28,177 nucleotides of DNA, taken from positions 1-28,177 of the forward strand of contig JWZX01002069.1 in NCBI GenBank assembly GCA_001275005.1, read 5' to 3'. The DNA comes from Chrysochromulina tobinii (taxonomy: Eukaryota > Haptophyta > Prymnesiales > Chrysochromulinaceae). The notes under the pieces were generated by a model, which worked only from the letters and a program-made list of their open reading frames with translations, had not been told where the DNA came from and ran no database searches. A program made the translations under genes and the position numbers. Shown one piece after another: positions 1 through 6,774 of the stretch (position 1 is its first letter; each line of letters begins with the position of its first letter).

Positions 1-330
1 CCGCCACCGCCACCCCAACCACCGCCAACGCCCTCAGAGCCACCGCCACCGCCCTCGCCGCCACCGCCATCGCAACCACCGCCATCGCAACCACCGCCAC
101 CGCCCTCGCCGCCACCGCCACCCCAACCACCGCCAACGCCCTCAGAGCCACTGCCACCGCAACCACCGCCACCGGCCTTGCCGCCATCGCCCTCCCCATC
201 ACCGCCATCGCCACCGCTATTGGCAAGGCCACTTCCATAATCGCCACCGCCACCGCCACCGGCAACACCACCAACGCCTTCGCAACCACCGCCACTGCCC
301 CCGCCGCCACCGACAACGGTGCCGCCACGA
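1..330. repeat. CCGCCA-rich minisatellite with a 108-nt higher-order period
   Basis: The stretch is built almost wholly from CCGCCA/CCACCG/CGCAACCACCG units. Bases 1-43 recur exactly at 109-151, a 108-nt (36-codon) period, after which the copies diverge. Plus frame 1 stays open from the window edge to a TAA at 238-240 and would read as a Pro/Ser/Gln-rich chain. Plus frame 3 is open to about 340 and reads Ala/Thr-rich. It could therefore be the end of a proline-rich protein entering from the left, or a non-coding satellite. No start codon or unique sequence settles which. Confidence 0.85.
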
Positions 331-1303
331 TGGATTGATCTAAGAGTTCCGTGTCCAATGCCCTGCAGTGTGCAGTTCACGATCGATGTAGTGGCATAAC
401 AGCTCGATGTTCAGTAAAAGTCTGCAACTAAAAGTACATGTAGTATCTAAGACATTCTCTTACTATAGGTCTTTATACGAAAGGTTAGACGTTAGTAAGA
501 GCCCCTTTACCGAATCGGCCGCGTGCAACACTACATCCTACGCTTCGACCATGGCACCCATCCCTTCGCGCTTAGTGAACGGTACAGGACGCTTGTCCCC
601 GTCCTGCGCACACAATCCGCCACGCCTGACATTGCTTCCCCGTCCTGCGCACACAATCCGCCACGCCTGACCCTAACCCCAACCCAACCCTGTTGTCAGT
701 TTCGACCGAACGGAACCGACGAGAGAGAGTGTGCCTGCGTGTCCTCGAGGACGGAAACGGTAGCACCGAAGACGGCTGTGAGCACGTCACGGGGATGCCT
801 AGAGCTGGCGCCACAACTTCGTAGAGAAATCTGGCATGAACACGGGTGAAGATTACACCAGTGTGGCGTCTGACTTCCTGCGATTTTGATTCCTTTTCAT
901 CCCCCGGAGGCGATGCACGTGGGGCGCAAGCCGCGACTCTGACTGTGTATTACCCTACTGGATGCGGTGCACTATGTTCGCGGCTGGAGCAGCTGATCAA
1001 CCGCCAAATTCGTGCCAGGACGGTCCGGGACGAGCCAGCATGGGCCGGGACAGGCTCCATTCGGGTTTTTCGTCAGTGGTGCTAACCTCACTTTCTCTCT
1101 GACATTGTGATCATGGTTGCTCATGATGCTAGTGCTCATGCTCATGCTAAACTGGCGGTCGCTCGCTCGTGCCGAGCGCACGTCCACGTGCTCACCTTGC
1201 TTGCGCGATCGCTGCGTGAAGAAACTAAGGAGCACGTTTCTAACTGCAAACTGGTTCGTCGAGGATAATAAGCTTTACATTAACCTGACCGATGGAAGAA
1301 GTA
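331..1303. other. Intergenic stretch without a supported gene
   Basis: No ORF here has recognisable protein character; the short ones overlap each other on both strands. The stretch holds an A/T-richer block at about 405-490, a 35-nt tandem duplication next to telomere-like repeats (596-691), and a CATGCT/ATGCTC-rich simple patch near 1118-1148. The last few hundred bases are probably the 3' untranslated region of the minus-strand gene ending at 1304. Confidence 0.6.
596..691. repeat. 35-nt tandem duplication abutting telomere-like repeats
   Basis: Bases 596-630 and 637-671 are identical (both run from TCCCCGTCC to CGCCTGAC), a 41-nt period. The second copy runs straight into CCCTAACCCCAACCCAACCC (671-690), a degenerate form of the CCCTAA telomere repeat. 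It looks like an old break-repair scar with telomere-like filler. A second such site lies at 26912-26982. Confidence 0.75.
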
Positions 1304-4300
1304 TTAAAGTACATCCTCTTTACGGAGTGGAAGACCCAGTCTCGGGGGTGCGGACCGGGGGATGGCGTGATGTCTGGCGGTTGCAGTTGACTCAACAACC
1401 CCGAGCTCGAAAAAGTCCAGGACCTTGAGCTTATTGAAAGGGCCGTCGCGCTCCAAAAATTCCAGCAACCGATTGGATTCCTTGCCAGCTCCAGCTAAAG
1501 CCGTCAATATGCCACGCACCGAAGAGTTGGTTTCCAGGGCGCCCTTTAGCTCCGCGGCCTCGATAGTGCCGTCGCGGTCAAGGTCAACTAAAGCGAACAA
1601 TTGGTCTATCAACAGCGCCATGTCCTCCAACTGGGTGTGAAGCCCTCGTTCAAACGCATCCAACAGAACCTCATATCGAACCACGTAAGCAGGGTACGCC
1701 TTTTGATAGCGGCACACGATGTATTGCCTGCCGTACTTGTGGCCCTCGTCGACAAGAAGTTGCGCCCTCTTCTTTGCAGATGGCGAGCCTGACAAACGGA
1801 CAGCTTCAATCTCCGTCACGCCGCGGAGATCATTCTCAGTGCCCGACCACGAATCGTATGCTATTCCGGTGCGCTCGTCTCTGGGCTCGCGCAGCAAATC
1901 TGGTGCGAGTTCAGTTCCATAGTCCTTGAGGTTGCCCAACACGACCTTCGCTAGGACGATCTCCTTTCCACCCTCTTGTGCCACAGTGGGCCTCATCACG
2001 TCAGAGTAAAGCGCGTGCTCGTAAAAGTATTCCCCAATGCCATACTTATTGCCGTCCGTACCAGCACGGAGCACGGATCCGATCGAGTATGTCGGATCAA
2101 ACCCGTGCTCGCTCATGCACACAACGTCAGCAGGCGTGTTGCCGGTGCTGTGCCACAACTCGCGCTCGTTGCTCTGACCGCCATTCTTCAGCGCGATCTC
2201 GTGACACTCCACATTATACTTGCGCCAGAGTCGCGCGTTCTGCACGCGCTTCAGCCCAAGGATGCTCGCACCAGGCAAGCCCTTGGCCAGCAAGCTCGCC
2301 ACATGCTCAAACTCAGGATTGGGCGCCGCGCCCACAAGCGAGGGCACCTCCACAAGCCGTGGCCGCTCCACGTCAGCACCGGCCTCTGCATCCCACGTAT
2401 CCGGGAGCATTAAAATTTGTGCGGTGTGGGCAGGATAATCTCGCCTGGAGAAGAGAATTGGGGGAGCTGAAACCGGGTAGTTCGACTGGGCAGAAGAAGA
2501 AGCAGAAGAAGCTCGACTGGCCTCCGGTACAGCAGCGGCGGCAGTGGGCAGCATCAACGGGAACTGGCGTTGGTCCGACACGACCCCTGGCTGACTGATG
2601 ACCGCCATGAGCAGCGAAGAATGCGATGAGCTCGGCTCCAGCAAGACCACGCATGGGATCATCTCGGACTGGCGCGTGTTGCACCATGGAGCAAACGTGA
2701 CGCCAAGCTCTGGATGATCCTCTACAGTGATCCTGACTGCCTTGCCACGAACAACGGTGACCTCGTTGTCTTCGCCGACCTTGCAGAAACCCATATACAA
2801 GTTGTCAGGGAGAGGGCCCTCATGCGCCGGGCACAAGACGAAACGGAGAATGCGCGGCGCCTCGGGATCGGTAGGCGCAAACGCGGCCACGGTCACCGGT
2901 CGGTCTAAATATTCTCGCTGGGGAAAGTGCATTTTCATCTCGGTGATTGCCGACCAAGCGCCTCGGAGGCCCTCCATGGCTGCCGCGACCGCCGACTTTG
3001 GGTGCATTGCCGCGCGATCAGCCTGGGAGCTCGTGATCGTGGCCGCATCCGCCAACTCGGTCGACTTAGCCGGGACCGTACCCATCGCCTTTGTGGCCGT
3101 ACCCATAGCCGCTGTTCCGGGTTTAAGTTGTTTCTCCATCTGGTACTCGGGCATCTTACTGATCGCTTCTCTCTCCGTGTCACACGTCTTGCGCACGCAG
3201 TCTTCAATGTCCGCACGGTCGTCGAGTCGCGTGACGCAATCTCCAAGCTTGCAGCACCTCACTCTCTCCTGCCGCAACGTCTCATCGCGCTGCTTTGCGA
3301 GCTGGAACAGGACGTGCGCCACAACGGGATGCACGAGCAAGACGAGCAGGACTGAGCTAAAGCGCCTGAAGACTACATCAATGTCCCCAACACCGACATC
3401 AGAAGGCCAGATGCTTGACTTTGTTAGATCCTTCACTTTGTCCTCTCTGTCGTCCTCGACGGATGTGTCGCTTCGACTGTCGCTCGGCTCAGAAGCGTCA
3501 CTGCTGTAGGAAGCTGTGCTGTGATGCGGAGGCTGATATTCATCGACTTCGACACGGATGCAGCACCGTTTTGTTCCAATCTTTGCCTTCATCTTGGAAG
3601 ATAACGCGGGCCTTTCGATGCGGATGCTGCAAGGTCCGCTGCAGACCTCTTGACGCAACAGCACTACCAATTTGCGCAACAATTGATCCTCGCGCGAGTC
3701 GTCAAAAGAGACGACGTCACCATCGAGGCAAAGCGTGATCACCTCGCGTGGCGAAGATGGCAATCGCGGTAAGGCAGGAGCCGTGCTTGAGCTGCCCTGT
3801 GAGCTGCCTTGAACGGCATCGCTTGCTATACCACTCTCTGTGTGAAGCAAAGAAATGGTGACCGGTCCACCGCCCTCCCCGATAAAGGCGCCCATCGGTT
3901 CGGTCCACGGAGGCGTGAGACCTCCATCGCCGCCCCCGTCCCCAATGCCTTCGCCGCCGACAAGGGAGGTACGCTCTTGCTGAAGCGGGTTGAACTTCAA
4001 CGTGTCCGGTTGTGAGGTGCTGTTTGCACCCGTATCCCAGACCGTCTGCTCGGTGATGAGGCCCTCTTGGAATTCCTTGACGTGTTTGGCGACTTCCTCT
4101 GCAACCGGGCTGCCCCGTAGGACGGCCATGAACACTCGACCTTCCAGGCTGCGTGCGTCAAACTTGGGCCCGAGAAGCGACGCCTTGGCACGAAGCGCAC
4201 CCTGCACCTCGGTTCGCACCTGCTGGTGGCGGGCCACCTCCCGTGCTGTGGCCATCGTCGAGTCTTCTCCACGTCCAATGGCCACCTGCACCGCCTTGGT

Positions 4301-6748
4301 CAGAAGAGAGCGTTCCTCGCCGCTCATGTTCTGCACCGCTGCCTCCTGCACAGCAGCCCTGGCTTGCACCTCCTGGAACAGTCTGTCGACCGCAGCGGGA
4401 ATCTCCTCACCTCCCTCGTAGACAGACCCGAGCGCCTCTTGCTGAAGCTGCTGCGCCGCTTGATCGCTGAGCCCCGTCAAACGTGCAACTGACTCAGCGA
4501 TCAGCGCCTCGTCCTGCCGCAGCTCTCGAATGGCACTCTGCACAGCCACCTCAGCACCATCCCCGCCCCTCTTTGCGCGTCGTTCAACCATCCTCTTCTC
4601 ATTTGTATGGAGACCCTCGTCCGCGTCGCACAGCTGAGCGATGCAAATATCGCGCTGCCGCCTTGAGGCTTTCATTTGAAATTCGCGCTGCCGCGTTGAG
4701 GCTTGCGTTTGCAATTCTCGGATGGCCTCCTGGACCACGGCATCTAGACTGGCCGTCGGCGCCCTCGACACCTGCTTCGCAACCCGAAGGAGGAGCTCCG
4801 ACGTCTCAGCGGATGAGGGCGTCATGGCCTGCTGCATCCGCAACGCACGTTCCAGAGCGTCCTTCAGCGTGCACCAGCTGTCTAGCTGCGCGTCGGCCGC
4901 AGCCTCGAGGGACTGGCCGCCAGTTGTCACCGCCCTGTCGATGAGCGACCGAACATACGCATGCTCCTCCTCAGTCAACGTGCCAGGTGCAACACTGTGT
5001 TCGCGCGCGGCGGTATCCGCCGCGGGCACGGCACGCGCACGCCGCTCCATGGCTGCCTCAAGTGCCTTGTCAATCGCTTCCAAACGCCGTTTCACTTCTG
5101 CTTCTGCAGCGTCCGCCTTCATGCGCGCGAGCTCCGCCTCACGATCAAACTTGCCCTCTTTAAGCTTGATGAGGTTGAGCCACTCGAGCCAGCCGCCTCG
5201 GACAGCCTCGTTGACGACCATTGCTAGCATGTGCGCCCGCGTCAAGGCGCGGTAGAGCCGCGAGCGCGTCTCCAAGACGTCGTTCGACTCCTGGTCGAGT
5301 GGTGCGTCAAGGCCGACTGCGATCACAATCAGCCGTTCGAGCCCATCAAAGTTGCCGATCGTGTCGAGTACGAGTGCCTCACCACCGCTACTCCGCCCTC
5401 GCCCGCGCAGGGCGGCCGCAGCTCCTCTCGCCTCGATCAGAATGTACTGCTGCCCTGGCGTCTGATCGGATCGCCTGCCTCGCGCCTGGAATTCTGCCAT
5501 CAGTTGGGGCTTGAGACCATCGAGAAAGGGAGCGTCAGGGACGAGGATGGCGACGCGGTTCGTGAGCTCGAGCCTTGGAAAGAGGTTTGCGATGTGCTCG
5601 AGCGCCGCCATCACGCGCTCCGCGTATGCGCGGAATCGTTCCACTGAGCTGCTGCTAGCCGCAAGCTCGAACAAGAACGACTTGACTGGTGGCCCGTCTG
5701 ACCTGTGATGGCACTGCGTGTGCAGCTTCCGCTCGCCTCCGAGCTGAACGACAGACGCGGCCTGTACGATGCGCTTCGAGCATCGCACAACTTCGGTGAG
5801 CTCCACGCGGTGCGCGGGTGGGTACGCAATGTCCTGGCCGAGCGACTGCGACACATCAGCTAGGACGATGCGTCGTGTCGATGGTGCCACGTGCGACTCG
5901 ACCGTTTCGCGCAGGGCGGCATTGTTATAAATGTGATGCCCCTCATCAACGACGACCATTCTGAATTCCTTGGGCTTCTCGTCTGCAGATGGCTGCTCGA
6001 AGGAGATCTTTCCTTCGTCAGACAGGCTGGCCTGCTTCAAGCCTTGATCAAAGGGCAGGAAAAGCACCCACAGTCGGCGAAGCATCTCATCTCTCGTATA
6101 CTTGCCGAGGCGTGTTCCAATCCAGGATGCAACAAAAACGGCGAGGGCCTCGTGCGGGGCGACAAAGAGGACCGCGGCCTTCTCGCTCTCCTCAGCTGAG
6201 TCCAATTGGAGTACGCCCAGCATTTCGTGCAGGGCAATGAACGTCTTACCGCCGCCAGCTGGTGCCTCGACACGAACGCTCTGGTGGCCTTTGCACTCGA
6301 GCAGCTTCAGCTGCTGGTGCTTCGTAAGCTTATCGAGATGAAGCACGCTGCTCTCGTAGCGCTCTGCAAATGCGCTGAGGTCGACCTTGACGTCCAGGCT
6401 GACTGAGCTTGGCAGCCTGCGGAGCCTGTCGGTGAGCTCGACAGCAAATCTACCCTCAAGCACCTTGTCGCGCAGTCCATGAAGAAAGGCTACATCAGTC
6501 ACCGGGATGCGCGCGAGTATTGCCTGCTCATCATTCACATACATTGTTGCGAGAGGATGCTGCCCACCGAGCGCAGCTTCGATGGCTGCCTGAAGCGCTG
6601 CTGGCTCAACGACGCTCATGGGATCCACGGCTTGGCCTCCGGGTGCATGCAGGGTGAAGCGCAACTCGTCATGGTGCGTGGATGCATCGGACTCCATCTC
6701 GGCCGCCTGCCCAATATGCAGCATCTCCTGTGCAGCACAGCACACCAT
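1304..6748 (-). CDS. SF1 helicase-PARP-EF-hand multidomain protein (ORF, 1,814 aa)
   Basis: Predicted ATP-driven nucleic-acid motor fused to an ADP-ribosyltransferase. Helicase motifs (superfamily 1, DUF2075/UvrD-like): Walker A APAGGGKT (162-169), Walker B VVVDEGHH (265-272), motif III VLADVSQS (295-302), motif V with FDGLERLIVI (467-476), motif VI YRALTRA (499-505). Residues 535-900 are charged and helical, probably coiled coil. A Gly-rich linker follows, then a hydrophobic run at 1131-1152 that could be a membrane segment. A PARP catalytic domain spans about 1465-1695: RVQNARLW, LWHSTG (His1533), YGIGEYF (Tyr1574), YDSWSG, QYIVCR and YPAYVV. The residue matching Glu988 of PARP1 appears to be Gln1675, so mono- rather than poly-ADP-ribosylation is likely, or loss of activity. 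A canonical EF-hand loop, DLDRDGTIEAAE, lies at 1722-1733. The ATG is only 5 nt below the stop of the ART ORF, so this may be the 3' part of one larger gene. By eye the base composition is less GC-rich than in neighbouring genes. Confidence 0.88.
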   Translation of the reverse strand: MVCCAAQEMLHIGQAAEMESDASTHHDELRFTLHAPGGQAVDPMSVVEPAALQAAIEAALGGQHPLATMYVNDEQAILARIPVTDVAFLHGLRDKVLEGRFAVELTDRLRRLPSSVSLDVKVDLSAFAERYESSVLHLDKLTKHQQLKLLECKGHQSVRVEAPAGGGKTFIALHEMLGVLQLDSAEESEKAAVLFVAPHEALAVFVASWIGTRLGKYTRDEMLRRLWVLFLPFDQGLKQASLSDEGKISFEQPSADEKPKEFRMVVVDEGHHIYNNAALRETVESHVAPSTRRIVLADVSQSLGQDIAYPPAHRVELTEVVRCSKRIVQAASVVQLGGERKLHTQCHHRSDGPPVKSFLFELAASSSSVERFRAYAERVMAALEHIANLFPRLELTNRVAILVPDAPFLDGLKPQLMAEFQARGRRSDQTPGQQYILIEARGAAAALRGRGRSSGGEALVLDTIGNFDGLERLIVIAVGLDAPLDQESNDVLETRSRLYRALTRAHMLAMVVNEAVRGGWLEWLNLIKLKEGKFDREAELARMKADAAEAEVKRRLEAIDKALEAAMERRARAVPAADTAAREHSVAPGTLTEEEHAYVRSLIDRAVTTGGQSLEAAADAQLDSWCTLKDALERALRMQQAMTPSSAETSELLLRVAKQVSRAPTASLDAVVQEAIRELQTQASTRQREFQMKASRRQRDICIAQLCDADEGLHTNEKRMVERRAKRGGDGAEVAVQSAIRELRQDEALIAESVARLTGLSDQAAQQLQQEALGSVYEGGEEIPAAVDRLFQEVQARAAVQEAAVQNMSGEERSLLTKAVQVAIGRGEDSTMATAREVARHQQVRTEVQGALRAKASLLGPKFDARSLEGRVFMAVLRGSPVAEEVAKHVKEFQEGLITEQTVWDTGANSTSQPDTLKFNPLQQERTSLVGGEGIGDGGGDGGLTPPWTEPMGAFIGEGGGPVTISLLHTESGIASDAVQGSSQGSSSTAPALPRLPSSPREVITLCLDGDVVSFDDSREDQLLRKLVVLLRQEVCSGPCSIRIERPALSSKMKAKIGTKRCCIRVEVDEYQPPHHSTASYSSDASEPSDSRSDTSVEDDREDKVKDLTKSSIWPSDVGVGDIDVVFRRFSSVLLVLLVHPVVAHVLFQLAKQRDETLRQERVRCCKLGDCVTRLDDRADIEDCVRKTCDTEREAISKMPEYQMEKQLKPGTAAMGTATKAMGTVPAKSTELADAATITSSQADRAAMHPKSAVAAAMEGLRGAWSAITEMKMHFPQREYLDRPVTVAAFAPTDPEAPRILRFVLCPAHEGPLPDNLYMGFCKVGEDNEVTVVRGKAVRITVEDHPELGVTFAPWCNTRQSEMIPCVVLLEPSSSHSSLLMAVISQPGVVSDQRQFPLMLPTAAAAVPEASRASSASSSAQSNYPVSAPPILFSRRDYPAHTAQILMLPDTWDAEAGADVERPRLVEVPSLVGAAPNPEFEHVASLLAKGLPGASILGLKRVQNARLWRKYNVECHEIALKNGGQSNERELWHSTGNTPADVVCMSEHGFDPTYSIGSVLRAGTDGNKYGIGEYFYEHALYSDVMRPTVAQEGGKEIVLAKVVLGNLKDYGTELAPDLLREPRDERTGIAYDSWSGTENDLRGVTEIEAVRLSGSPSAKKRAQLLVDEGHKYGRQYIVCRYQKAYPAYVVRYEVLLDAFERGLHTQLEDMALLIDQLFALVDLDRDGTIEAAELKGALETNSSVRGILTALAGAGKESNRLLEFLERDGPFNKLKVLDFFELGVVESTATARHHAIPRSAPPRLGLPLRKEDVL

Positions 6749-6774
6749 GCTCTTCAGTGGTGGAACTCAGATAC
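6728..6774 (-). other. Candidate intron joining the ART ORF to the helicase-PARP ORF
   Basis: On the minus strand a donor GTATCTGAG follows the Tyr codon at residue 903 of the upstream ORF, and an acceptor TGCTGCACAG precedes the GAG codon at residue 8 of the downstream ORF. Both are phase 0, so removing these 47 nt deletes the stop and fuses the frames. A second acceptor, TTGGGCAG, ending at 6707 gives a 68-nt intron, also phase 0 and nearer the 83-86 nt introns elsewhere in the window. The fused product would be 2,710 or 2,703 residues. This is inferred from sequence only. Confidence 0.5.

Noticed and set aside
1-330. CRISPR-like array
   Set aside because: The units are short, degenerate trinucleotide-based repeats without unique spacers, and the window is eukaryotic.
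2727-3509. 260-aa plus-strand frame inside the PARP gene
   Set aside because: Antisense shadow with Ser/Arg-rich composition; the minus strand carries a continuous 1,814-residue frame with recognised domains.
6748-6754. Polycistronic operon with translational coupling of the two long minus-strand ORFs
   Set aside because: Neighbouring genes carry spliceosomal introns and eukaryotic features, so a fused gene with a small intron, or a frame error, is more likely than bacterial-style coupling.
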